A stretch of 64,000 nt of DNA from Streptomyces sp. NBC_00285 (lineage in GTDB: Bacteria; Actinomycetota; Actinomycetes; Streptomycetales; Streptomycetaceae), in contig NZ_CP108055.1 in assembly GCF_036174265.1 (NCBI RefSeq), forward strand, positions 5,704,001-5,768,000, written 5' to 3'. Shown here piece by piece: positions 26,185 to 36,129 of this stretch. The translations under genes were made by a program, and so were the position numbers. The stretch's first letter is position 1; every line of letters begins with the position of its first letter. The notes under the pieces are model-generated. The model worked only from the letters and a program-made list of their open reading frames with translations, was not told the origin of the DNA and made no database searches.

Positions 26185-27570
26185 TCAGCCCGCCAGGATC
26201 GAGCCCAGCCGCGGGTCGTCCGCCGTCGGGATACCGAACGCGCTCGGGCCGTAGGTCTTCACGCCGGACGTGATGAGGCCCGAGGCGGATCCCTTCAGAA
26301 GGGTGACGAGGCCGTCCGCGTCGTTCTCGCCGTTCGCCCCGGCCAGCAGGTCCGCCTTGCCGTCCTTGGTGAGGTCGGCGAGCAGGACGCCCTCCCCGAA
26401 GAAGTCGTTCGTCTCGGCGGCACCGGGGACCCCCGCGCTGTCCTGCGTGAGCGTCACGGCGTCCGTTGCGAGACCGGAGGCGGTGCCGTAGTACAGGTGC
26501 ACCGCGCCGGCCACGGCCGCCTCCGCGGAGTAGTCAGGGTCGCCGAGCACGAGGTCCTTGCGGCCGTCGCCGTTGATGTCACCGACGGACGGGATGCCGG
26601 GCCAGGGGAGCTGCAGCGAGGAGGAGACGGCGCCCGTTGAGGTGAGGTACGACACGATCGCCGCTCCGTTGCCCTCCAGCGAGCCGCCGGTCTCGGTCTG
26701 CGTCCACCCGGTGACGACGTCGCCGTAGCCGTCCTTGTCGAGGTCGGCGAGGGCGGTCTGGGTGCCGTACGGCAGCTTCGTCTTCTTCGACGGGACCGAA
26801 CTCGTGCCGAGGTAGAGGTAGTTGTGGTCGAGGTGGTTCTCGGAGCCGGTCGTGACGCTGCCGCCGATGACCAGGTCCGCCTTGGCGTCGGTGTTCACCT
26901 TGCCGGAGGTGAGGCGGGTGACGCCCTTGCTGCCGGTCCAGGAGGTCGTGTAGGTGAGCTTCGCGCCGGTCGCACCTGCCTTGGTGAAGCCGCCCTTGAC
27001 GATGTACTGCGTGGTGCCGGTGGAGCCGACGGCGAGGTCGGGCCTGCCGTCGCCGGTGAAGTCGCCGACGGCCAGGGCCTGTCCCCAGCGGTCGTGCTTG
27101 CCGGGGGCCGGGTCCTGGACGGTGGTCGCGCCCTTCAGACCGCTGGAGGAGCCCCAGACGATCACGACGGTACCGCCCTCCACGTCGTTGCCGACCGTCT
27201 CGTTCGGGACGCCGACCACCAGGTCGCTGTACCCGTCCTTGTTGAGGTCGCCGACCGCCACCGCCTCGCCGAAGGTGTCGTAGTCCTCGGCGGCGCCGGG
27301 CACACCGGCGGTGTTCTGGCTGACGGACGCGGCCCGGCCGACGCCGGCCGCCGAGCCGTAGACGATGCCGACGGCGCCCGCCCACCAGGTGCCGCCGACG
27401 GCGGCCTGGGGCGCGGTGGCGACGGCGTCCTTGTAGCCGTCGCCGTTGAAGTCGGCCGTGTACTGGCCGCTCGCGGCCGTCGCCGGCGTGGCTGCCACGA
27501 ACGTGAGCAGACCACCTGACAGAGCGACCGTGACGGCCGTCGCGAGAGTCGGCCTGAGGTACTGGCGCAT
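26185..27570 (-). CDS. Secreted FG-GAP repeat (integrin-like propeller) protein
   Basis: 461 residues from ATG 27570 (MRQYLRPTLATAVTVALSGG) with GGAGAA upstream. The signal peptide ends after FVAATPATAA. At least six FG-GAP loops follow: DFNGDGYKDAVATAP, DLNKDGYSDLVVGVPNE, DFTGDGRPDLAVGSTG, DLDKDGYGDVVTGW, DINGDGRKDLVLGDPD and DLTKDGKADLLAGANGEN. This should be a calcium-binding beta-propeller outside the cell. It is a larger relative of the lipoprotein at 22535, without a lipobox. Partner or ligand unknown. Confidence 0.88.
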   Translation of the reverse strand: MRQYLRPTLATAVTVALSGGLLTFVAATPATAASGQYTADFNGDGYKDAVATAPQAAVGGTWWAGAVGIVYGSAAGVGRAASVSQNTAGVPGAAEDYDTFGEAVAVGDLNKDGYSDLVVGVPNETVGNDVEGGTVVIVWGSSSGLKGATTVQDPAPGKHDRWGQALAVGDFTGDGRPDLAVGSTGTTQYIVKGGFTKAGATGAKLTYTTSWTGSKGVTRLTSGKVNTDAKADLVIGGSVTTGSENHLDHNYLYLGTSSVPSKKTKLPYGTQTALADLDKDGYGDVVTGWTQTETGGSLEGNGAAIVSYLTSTGAVSSSLQLPWPGIPSVGDINGDGRKDLVLGDPDYSAEAAVAGAVHLYYGTASGLATDAVTLTQDSAGVPGAAETNDFFGEGVLLADLTKDGKADLLAGANGENDADGLVTLLKGSASGLITSGVKTYGPSAFGIPTADDPRLGSILAG

Positions 27571-27771
27571 GCGGTGTTCTCCTGCGGCACGCGGGGACGC
27601 CCGCGTCTCACGGGCCTCCCCAGTCGATGGGAGCGGACCACCGGTCGTACGGGGAAGCACACACGGCGGTCGGCGATCATGAGACCCGCGCCGACAGGTA
27701 ATGGTTGTACGTGAGTTCGGTAAGGTTTTCATCAGTCGCCGACTGAAGGCGGCACCTCGTACCTGCGGCGG

Positions 27772-28185
27772 ATGATGTCGGCCGACGACGTGGTGCACGG
27801 CCTCGGCTTGCTGCGGAGGGCGGAGGGCGAGGTCTGGAGCGGTGGCGGCCGGGGGATCGACGCCCTGATCGGCGAGCGGGCCCGGGACCACCAGGGGGCG
27901 GGTTCGTCGAGAGCCTGGACCGGCGGCCGGTCCGGTTCGTGGTCACCGCCCGGACGGGAGGCCGACCCGCACCCCCTGGTCTTCGCCGACGGCGGCTCGG
28001 CGCTCCAGGCCTCGCCCGATTCGGAGCGCCCGTGCGTCCACCCCGTCTCGTGGCTGGTGACGGGGACCAGCCACGGCGGGCCCGTGCCGGGTCTCCGCGC
28101 CGAGCAGCAGGTCGACTCCCTCAGGGATACGAGCCGTCGGAACGCGACCGGCACGAGCTGGCCCGGCTGCGCCGAATCTTCGGGA
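27772..28185 (+). pseudogene. Broken nucleotidyltransferase (aminoglycoside adenylyltransferase-like)
   Basis: Three reading frames together give one protein. Frame one: MMSADDVVHGLGLLRRAEGE, then SGGGRGIDALIGERARDHQ, with the GG-x-G-x-D pattern of the nucleotidyltransferase active site partly changed. After a shift: READPHPLVFADGGSALQAS and SWLVTGTSHGGPVPGLRAEQ. After a second shift: LPQGYEPSERDRHELARLRR. Each matches a consecutive part of small nucleotidyltransferases that modify aminoglycosides or related substrates. At least two frameshifts and loss of a middle segment rule out function. Confidence 0.6.
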
Positions 28186-28207
28186 CCGCCACGTATTTCC
28201 GAACGCA

Positions 28208-28244
28208 GAGGTGCCCCCGGCCCTTCCCAGACCGGGGGCACCTC
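28208..28244 (-). terminator. Strong terminator downstream of the Fe-S oxidoreductase
   Basis: GAGGTGCCCCCGG pairs perfectly with CCGGGGGCACCTC (13 bp, 11-base loop), 34 bp past the stop of the minus-strand gene at 28278. Confidence 0.75.
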
Positions 28245-28277
28245 GACACACCTGCGGAAAACCGCCTGCTTCGCCGC

Positions 28278-30569
28278 CTACTTCACCGGCTGCGGCTCCG
28301 CCTCGTTCTCCGTCTCCGCCTCGCCCGCCGGGGGCTCGTCCTCGGCCGGGGTCTTCACGGACTGCAACAGGAGCTGGGCGACGTCGACGACCTGGATGGA
28401 CTCCTTGGCCTTGCCGTCGTTCTTCTTGCCATTCACGGAGTCCGTGAGCATCACCAGGCAGAACGGGCAGGCAGTCGACACGATGTCCGGGTTCACCGAG
28501 AGAGCTTCGTCGACACGCTCGTTGTTGATGCGCTTGCCGATCCGCTCCTCCATCCACATCCGCGCGCCACCGGCGCCACAGCAGAAGCCGCGCTCCTTGT
28601 GGCGGTGCATCTCCTCGTTACGCAGCCCCGGGACGCTGGCGATGATGTCGCGCGGGGGCGTGTAGATCTTGTTGTGGCGGCCCAGGTAGCAGGGGTCGTG
28701 GTAGGTGATGATGCCCTCGACCGGCGTGACCGGGACCAGCTTGCCCTCGTCGACGAGGTGCTGGAGCAGCTGGGTGTGGTGGATGACCTCGTAGTCGCCG
28801 CCGAGCTGCGGGTACTCGTTGCCGATCGTGTTGAGGCAGTGCGGGCAGGTCGCGACGATCTTCTTGGCCGACTTCGGCTTCGCGGACTCGGCCACGACCT
28901 TGCCGTCGTCGTCCAGTTCCTCGCCGAACGCCATGTTCAGTGCCATGACGTTCTCCATGCCGAGCTCCTGGAACAGGGGCTCGTTGCCGAGGCGGCGGGC
29001 GGAGTCGCCGGTGCACTTCTCGTCGCCGCCCATGATCGCGAACTTGACGCCCGCGATGTGGAGGAGTTCGGCGAAGGCCTTGGTGGTCTTCTTCGCGCGG
29101 TCTTCCAACGCGCCCGCGCAGCCGACCCAGTACAGGTACTCGACCTCGGTGAGGTCCTCGATGTCCTGGCCGACGACCGGCACCTCGAAGTCGAGCTCCT
29201 TGAGCCACTCGAGGCGCTGCTTCTTCGCCAGGCCCCAAGGGTTGCCCTTCTTCTCCAGGTTCTTGAGCATCGTGCCCGCCTCGGACGGGAACGCGCTCTC
29301 GATCATCACCTGGTAGCGGCGCATGTCGACGATGTGGTCGACGTGCTCGATGTCCACCGGGCACTGCTCCACGCAGGCGCCGCAGGTGGTGCAGGACCAC
29401 AGGACGTCCGGGTCGATGACGCCGTTCTCTTCGAGCGTGCCGATCAGCGGGCGCTCGGCCTCGGCGAGAGCGGCGGCCGGAACATCCTTGAGGGCCTCCT
29501 CGGACGCCTTCTCCTCGCCCTCCATCGACTTGCCGCCACCCGCGAGCAGGTACGGCGCCTTGGCGTGGGCGTGGTCGCGCAGCGACATGATCAGGAGCTT
29601 GGGGGAGAGCGGCTTGCCGGTGTTCCAGGCGGGGCACTGCGACTGGCAGCGGCCGCACTCGGTGCAGGTGGAGAAGTCGAGCAGGCCCTTCCAGGAGAAC
29701 TGCTCGACCTGGGAGACGCCGAAGACGTCGTCGTCACCGGGGTCGGTGAAGTCGATCGGCTTGCCGCCGCTCGTCATCGGGAGCAGGGCGCCGAGCGAGG
29801 TCGCGCCGTCCGCGTTGCGCTTGAACCAGATGTTCGGGAAGGCCAGGAAGCGGTGCCAGGCGACGCCCATGTCGGTCTTCAGGGCGACCGTGATCATCCA
29901 GATGAACGAGGTCGCGATCTTCAGGCCGGCGAAGAAGTAGGTGAGGTTCTGGAGCGTGGAGACGTCGAGGTGCTCCAGCGCCGAGATCACCGGGTACGAG
30001 ATGAAGAACGAGGCCTCGTAGGAGTCCACATGGTGCTGGGCGCCCTCAAGGGCGTGCAGCATGAAGATGCAGACGCCGACGATGAGGATGACGGCCTCGA
30101 CGAAGTACGCCTGGCCGAAGTTGGAGCCGGCGAAGCGGGACTTGCGGCCCGGCTTGCGCGGGTGGCTCAGCTGGCGGATCGCGATCAGCACCAGGATGCC
30201 GAGCACCGTCATCGTGCCGATGAACTCGACGAAGACGTTGTACGGCGCCCACTCGCCGATGACCGGCAGCAGCCAGTCGGCCTGGAACAGCTGCCCGACG
30301 GCGTTGACGATCGTCAGCAGCAACGAGAAGAAGCCCACCGCCACGAACCAGTGCGCGACACCTACGACGCCCCAGCGGTTCATCCTCGTGTGGCCGAGGA
30401 ACTCCCTGGCCACGGTGACGGTGCGCCGGCCGGGCTCGTCGGTGCGGGTGCCCGCGGGCACGTCCTGGCCGAGCCGCATGAAGGTGTAGATCTGGAGGAG
30501 GGCGCGGGCGAACAGGGCCACGCCGACCACGATCAGAACCAGCGACACGATGATCGCGGCGAGTTGCAT
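28278..30569 (-). CDS. Membrane-bound iron-sulfur oxidoreductase (heterodisulfide-reductase-related)
   Basis: 763 residues from ATG 30569, GAGGAG upstream. The N-terminal 280 residues carry about five to six membrane helices. Then two 4Fe-4S motifs, CTECGRCQSQCPAW and CTTCGACVEQCPVD, and two CCG-type cysteine domains (CPHCLNTIGNEYPQ; YHDPCYLGRHNK ... RGFCCGAGGARMWMEE; ACPFCLVML) as in HdrD/GlpC-like subunits. The membrane part resembles a heme-binding nitrate-reductase-gamma type. It probably passes electrons from the quinone pool, but the substrate is not readable. The acidic tail ending PQPVK is copied in the fragment at 25898. Divergent from the transferase at 30762. Confidence 0.9.
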   Translation of the reverse strand: MQLAAIIVSLVLIVVGVALFARALLQIYTFMRLGQDVPAGTRTDEPGRRTVTVAREFLGHTRMNRWGVVGVAHWFVAVGFFSLLLTIVNAVGQLFQADWLLPVIGEWAPYNVFVEFIGTMTVLGILVLIAIRQLSHPRKPGRKSRFAGSNFGQAYFVEAVILIVGVCIFMLHALEGAQHHVDSYEASFFISYPVISALEHLDVSTLQNLTYFFAGLKIATSFIWMITVALKTDMGVAWHRFLAFPNIWFKRNADGATSLGALLPMTSGGKPIDFTDPGDDDVFGVSQVEQFSWKGLLDFSTCTECGRCQSQCPAWNTGKPLSPKLLIMSLRDHAHAKAPYLLAGGGKSMEGEEKASEEALKDVPAAALAEAERPLIGTLEENGVIDPDVLWSCTTCGACVEQCPVDIEHVDHIVDMRRYQVMIESAFPSEAGTMLKNLEKKGNPWGLAKKQRLEWLKELDFEVPVVGQDIEDLTEVEYLYWVGCAGALEDRAKKTTKAFAELLHIAGVKFAIMGGDEKCTGDSARRLGNEPLFQELGMENVMALNMAFGEELDDDGKVVAESAKPKSAKKIVATCPHCLNTIGNEYPQLGGDYEVIHHTQLLQHLVDEGKLVPVTPVEGIITYHDPCYLGRHNKIYTPPRDIIASVPGLRNEEMHRHKERGFCCGAGGARMWMEERIGKRINNERVDEALSVNPDIVSTACPFCLVMLTDSVNGKKNDGKAKESIQVVDVAQLLLQSVKTPAEDEPPAGEAETENEAEPQPVK

Positions 30570-30761
30570 TTGGGGGCTCCTCGGGCCTGCGAGGGTACTT
30601 CGAGCGAGATTACTAAGCGGTAACTTACGTCTGTCCGAGAGTACCCCTATCCTCCGCCGCACTGTAACCGGACGCGGGGTGATCTGAATCGCTGAGGGTT
30701 ACCTTAAAACCCGATCGTGTTATTCGTGCTGAATTGGTACATACGGCGCTAATTTGGCTTT

Positions 30762-31805
30762 GTGCTCTATGGGATTCTCGCTGCCACCTCCGCCCTGCTC
30801 CTCGCCGCCGTACTCGCCGGGCTGCTGCGGCTGCCCGCCCTGCGCCTCGGGATCGTCTGCCGGCGTCGGCGGCGGCCCGTGCCGCTGTCGGGCGGGGTGG
30901 CGGTGGTGACGGCCACCTGTCTTGTGGCGGTCGTCGGGGACTGGAGAGGCGTCACACCACTCGAACCCGACGTCGGCGCGCTGCTCGTCGCGGGGGGCGC
31001 GGTGGCCCTCCTCGGGCTCGTCGCCGACGTGCGGCGGGTGAAGGCGCGGTTTCTCGTCGGCGGTACGGCCATGGCGGCGGCCTGTGTGGTGCCGTACGAG
31101 GAGACTGGCGTGCTCGCCGGACTCCTCGCCGTCGGCTGGATCGTCTTCGTCGCCCTCGGGTTCAAGGCGCTGGACCATGCCGACGGGCTCGCCGGGACCG
31201 TCGGGGTCGTCACCGCCTTCGGGGTGGGGGCCTGTGCGGCGGCCGAGGTGATGGACGGGCTCGCCGTGCTGCTGAGCGTGCTGGCCGCCGCGCTGACCGG
31301 GTTCCTGATGCACAACTGGCATCCCGCGCGGGCGGGACTCGGCGCGTGCGGGGCGCTGTTCACCGGGTTCGTGCTCGCGTCGGCGGCCGTGACGACCCGC
31401 GCGGGACAGGAACTCGGCTCCGGCGCGGGGGAGTTGTTCGCGCTGACGGCGGTCGTGGCGGCGGACGTCCTGCTCGTGGTCCTGACCCGGCGGCCGCTGC
31501 TGCGCGGTGGTCCCGACCATCTCGCGCACCGGCTGCGCCGCCTCGGGCTCACCCCGCAGGGGGCGACCGTCGTGCTCGGTGCGGCGGCGTTCTCCGGGGT
31601 ACTCGTCGGGGTCCTCGCGCATCTGGGGTGGATCGCGGGGAGCGCAGTGTGGTGGGTGGACGCGGGAATGCTGGTCTTCGTGCTCGGATTGCTCCGCGTC
31701 AAGCCGCACATCCCCCGGCCCGGCCTCCCTGCCGACGCTCGGTTCGACTCCCGGCGCGTTGCGAACACCCAGGTCAGAGCCAGCTTGCGTGTAAGGAACG
31801 GATAA
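30762..31805 (+). CDS. MraY/WecA-like undecaprenyl-phosphate sugar-phosphate transferase
   Basis: 347 residues, about ten membrane helices. Family landmarks are visible: PVPLSGGVAVV near the start, the cytoplasmic LDHADGLAGTVG (usual motif NxxDGLDGLA), LGACGALFTGFVLA (usual MGDxGSLFLG) and PDHLAHRL (usual DHLHHRL). In the LDHADGLAG block some of the acidic residues used for catalysis remain, but the first Asn/Asp is altered, and G-D of the third block reads A-C, so full activity is uncertain. Starts GTG 30762. It is 95 bp before dnaK and ends within 3 bp of the first HspR-like operator. Confidence 0.75.
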   Translation: MLYGILAATSALLLAAVLAGLLRLPALRLGIVCRRRRRPVPLSGGVAVVTATCLVAVVGDWRGVTPLEPDVGALLVAGGAVALLGLVADVRRVKARFLVGGTAMAAACVVPYEETGVLAGLLAVGWIVFVALGFKALDHADGLAGTVGVVTAFGVGACAAAEVMDGLAVLLSVLAAALTGFLMHNWHPARAGLGACGALFTGFVLASAAVTTRAGQELGSGAGELFALTAVVAADVLLVVLTRRPLLRGGPDHLAHRLRRLGLTPQGATVVLGAAAFSGVLVGVLAHLGWIAGSAVWWVDAGMLVFVLGLLRVKPHIPRPGLPADARFDSRRVANTQVRASLRVRNG

Positions 31806-31807
31806 GA

Positions 31808-31828
31808 GTTGAGTCTCGGTGACTCAGG
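31808..31828. promoter_or_regulatory. HAIR-like HspR operator (upstream copy) of dnaK
   Basis: GTTGAGT-N7-ACTCAGG, a slightly imperfect copy of the HspR recognition sequence CTTGAGT-N7-ACTCAAG. It sits 32 bp upstream of the stronger site at 31860. TTGACC at 31833-31838 between the two could be a -35. Confidence 0.7.
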
Positions 31829-31859
31829 TCTGTTGACCGAGCCGCGGACGTCGTGCACA

Positions 31860-31880
31860 CTTGAGCCTGTTCCACTCAAG
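31860..31880. promoter_or_regulatory. HAIR operator for HspR in front of dnaK
   Basis: CTTGAGC-N7-ACTCAAG, one base from the HAIR consensus. It ends 20 bp before the dnaK ATG and overlaps the expected transcription start region, so HspR bound with DnaK would block transcription of the operon. Confidence 0.85.
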
Positions 31881-31899
31881 TCAGCTGGAGGAAATCACC

Positions 31900-33737
<1,838 letters not shown>

Positions 33738-33741
<4 letters not shown>

Positions 33742-34382
33742 CGGAGGAGACCCCGGGCTTCGACGAGAAGCCCGACGTCCCCTCCGGCGCCACCGACGAC
33801 GCCGAACCGAAGGCCGCCCCGCAGGAAGGGGCGGCCCCGGCCGGGGACGCAAGTGCCCAGATCGCAGGTCTGACGGCCCAGCTGGACCAGGTGCGCAAGG
33901 CGCTCGAAGAGCGCACCGCGGACCTCCAGCGGCTCCAGGCCGAGTTCCAGAACTACCGCCGCCGGGTCGAGCGGGACCGGGTCGCGGTCAAGGAGGTCGC
34001 CATCGCGAACCTCCTGACCGAGCTCATGCCCACGCTCGACGACATCGGCCGCGCGCGCGAACACGGTGAACTTCTCGGCGGGTTCAAGTCCGTCGCGGAG
34101 TCGCTGGAGACCGTCGCGGCGAAGATGGGCCTGCAGCAGTTCGGCAAGGAGGGCGAGCCCTTCGACCCGACGATCCACGAAGCCCTGATGCACAGCTACG
34201 CGCCGGACGTCACCGAGACGACGTGCGTGGCGATCCTCCAGCCCGGGTATCGCATCGGCGAACGCACCATCCGCCCCGCGCGGGTGGCCGTCGCCGAACC
34301 GCAGCCGGGTGCGCAGACGGGCAAGGCCGAGGACGGTTCCGAGGCCGGCGACGACAAGGACAACGGCCCTGAGGAGGGCTGA
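33738..34382 (+). CDS. grpE: Nucleotide exchange factor GrpE
   Basis: 214 residues. A long N-terminal helix with [20 protein letters not shown] leads to [20 protein letters not shown], the GrpE dimer signature, and then the beta domain ([36 protein letters not shown]). Both termini are acidic and low complexity. It releases ADP from DnaK. The GTG start overlaps the dnaK stop (GTGA), so the two are translationally coupled. Confidence 0.97.
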
Positions 34383-34433
34383 CGTCGTAGAAAGTGATCC
34401 GAACACCAAAACCGGAAAGGGGGCGCGTCGGGG

Positions 34434-35615
34434 ATGAGCACCAAGGACTTCATCGAGAAGGACTACTACAAGGTCCTCGGCGTCCCCAAGGACGCCACCG
34501 AGGCCGAGATCAAGAAGGCGTACCGGAAGCTCGCCCGCGAGTTCCACCCGGACGCCAACAAGGGCAACGCCAAGGCCGAGGAGCGCTTCAAGGAGATCTC
34601 CGAGGCGAACGACGTCCTCGGTGACCCCAAGAAGCGCAAGGAGTACGACGAGGCCCGCGCCCTCTTCGGCAACGGCGGCTTCCGTCCGGCGCAGGGCGGC
34701 GCGGGCGGCTCCTTCAACTTCGACCTGGGCGACCTCTTCGGAGGCGGCGCCCAGGGCGGGAGCCAGGGCGCCGGCGGCTTCGGCGGCGGAATCGGAGACG
34801 TCTTCGGGGGCCTGTTCAACCGCGGCAGCTCCGGCACCACGCGGGTGCAGCCCCGGCGCGGCCAGGACATCGACACCGAGGTCACCCTCAGCTTCACCGA
34901 GGCGATCGAGGGCGCGACGGTCCCGCTCAGGATGTCCTCGCAGTCTCCCTGCAAGGCCTGCTCGGGCACCGGCGACGCCAACGGCAACCCGCGCGTTTGC
35001 CCGACGTGCGTCGGCACCGGACAGGTGGCCCGCGGCTCGGGCGGCGGCTTCTCGCTGACCGACCCGTGCCCGGACTGCAAGGGCCGCGGTCTGATGGCGG
35101 AGAACCCCTGCGAGATCTGCAAGGGCTCCGGGCGCGCCAAGTCCTCGCGGACCATGCAGGTCCGCATCCCGGCGGGCGTCTCCGACAACCAGCGGATCCG
35201 GCTGCGCGGCAAGGGCGCCCCGGGCGAGCGCGGCGGACCCGCGGGCGACCTGTACGTCACGGTGCACGTCGACGCCCACCCCGTCTTCGGCCGCAAGGAC
35301 GACAACCTCACGGTGACCGTCCCGGTGACCTTCACGGAGGCGGCGCTCGGCGGCGAGGTCAGGGTCCCGACGCTCGGCGGACCGGCGGTGACGCTGAAGC
35401 TGCCGCCGGGCACCCCCAACGGCCGCACCATGCGGGCGCGGGGCAAGGGCGCGGTCCGCAAGGACGGCACCCGGGGCGATCTGCTGGTCACCGTCGAGGT
35501 GAGTGTCCCGACCGAGCTGTCGGGGAAGGCTCGTGACGCGCTGGAGGCGTATCGCGAGGCGACCGCGGGTGAGGATCCGCGGGCGGAGCTGTTCCAGGCC
35601 GCGAAGGGAGCTTGA
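34434..35615 (+). CDS. dnaJ: Co-chaperone DnaJ (Hsp40)
   Basis: 393 residues. J domain with the KAYRKLAREFHPDANKG helix and HPD, then a long Gly/Phe-rich linker, four CxxCxGxG-type zinc motifs (CKACSGTG, CPTCVGTG, CPDCKGRG, CEICKGSG), and two C-terminal beta domains. It delivers substrates to DnaK and stimulates its ATPase. 51 bp after grpE and 6 bp before hspR, so all four genes form one operon. Confidence 0.98.
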   Translation: MSTKDFIEKDYYKVLGVPKDATEAEIKKAYRKLAREFHPDANKGNAKAEERFKEISEANDVLGDPKKRKEYDEARALFGNGGFRPAQGGAGGSFNFDLGDLFGGGAQGGSQGAGGFGGGIGDVFGGLFNRGSSGTTRVQPRRGQDIDTEVTLSFTEAIEGATVPLRMSSQSPCKACSGTGDANGNPRVCPTCVGTGQVARGSGGGFSLTDPCPDCKGRGLMAENPCEICKGSGRAKSSRTMQVRIPAGVSDNQRIRLRGKGAPGERGGPAGDLYVTVHVDAHPVFGRKDDNLTVTVPVTFTEAALGGEVRVPTLGGPAVTLKLPPGTPNGRTMRARGKGAVRKDGTRGDLLVTVEVSVPTELSGKARDALEAYREATAGEDPRAELFQAAKGA

Positions 35616-35621
35616 TTCGAG

Positions 35622-36068
35622 ATGGACGGCCGTCGACGCAATCCGTACGAACTGACGCAGGAGACCCCGGTCTACGTCATCTCGGTGGCGGCCCAGCTCT
35701 CTGGCCTGCACCCGCAGACCCTGCGTCAGTACGACCGTCTCGGCCTGGTCTCTCCCGACCGCACCGCCGGGCGGGGCCGCCGCTACTCGGCCCGCGACAT
35801 CGAACTGCTCCGCCAGGTGCAGGCGTTGTCGCAGGACGAGGGCATCAACCTCGCCGGCATCAAGCGCATCATCGAGCTGGAGAACCAGGTCGTGGCACTC
35901 CAGTCGAGGGTGGCCGAACTGCAGGCCGCCGTCGAGGGCGCGGCCGCGGCCATCCAGCAGCGTGAGGCGGCGGTGCACGCGTCGTACCGCCGCGACCTGG
36001 TGCCGTACCAGGAGGTCCAGCACACCAGCGCGCTGGTGGTGTGGCGACCGAAGAAGGCGAAGGACTAG
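35622..36068 (+). CDS. hspR: Heat-shock repressor HspR (MerR family)
   Basis: 148 residues. The MerR-type helix-turn-helix reads VISVAAQLSGLHPQTLRQYD, then RLGLVSPDR and the wing RGRRYSARDIELLRQVQALS. A coiled coil (ELENQVVALQSRVAELQAAV) follows. HspR represses the dnaK operon and clpB by binding HAIR sequences, with DnaK as corepressor, in streptomycetes. Operators of that type are present at 31808, 31860 and 48101. Last gene of the operon, before the terminator at 36082. Confidence 0.97.
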   Translation: MDGRRRNPYELTQETPVYVISVAAQLSGLHPQTLRQYDRLGLVSPDRTAGRGRRYSARDIELLRQVQALSQDEGINLAGIKRIIELENQVVALQSRVAELQAAVEGAAAAIQQREAAVHASYRRDLVPYQEVQHTSALVVWRPKKAKD

Positions 36069-36081
36069 GCGCAGCAGAGGA

Positions 36082-36113
36082 GAAGGGGCCCGGAGGATTC
36101 TCCGGGCCCCTTC
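36082..36113 (+). terminator. Terminator of the dnaK operon
   Basis: GAAGGGGCCCGGAG and CTCCGGGCCCCTTC form a perfect 14-bp stem with a 4-base loop, followed by TTCC. It also stands between the stops of the convergent genes hspR and 36130. Confidence 0.85.
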
Positions 36114-36129
36114 TTCCGTCCGTGCGGGC

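Noticed and set aside
27939..30623. Plus-strand frame of 894 codons opposite the Fe-S oxidoreductase
   Set aside because: Only its first part coincides with the broken nucleotidyltransferase; the rest is the shadow of the Fe-S gene.
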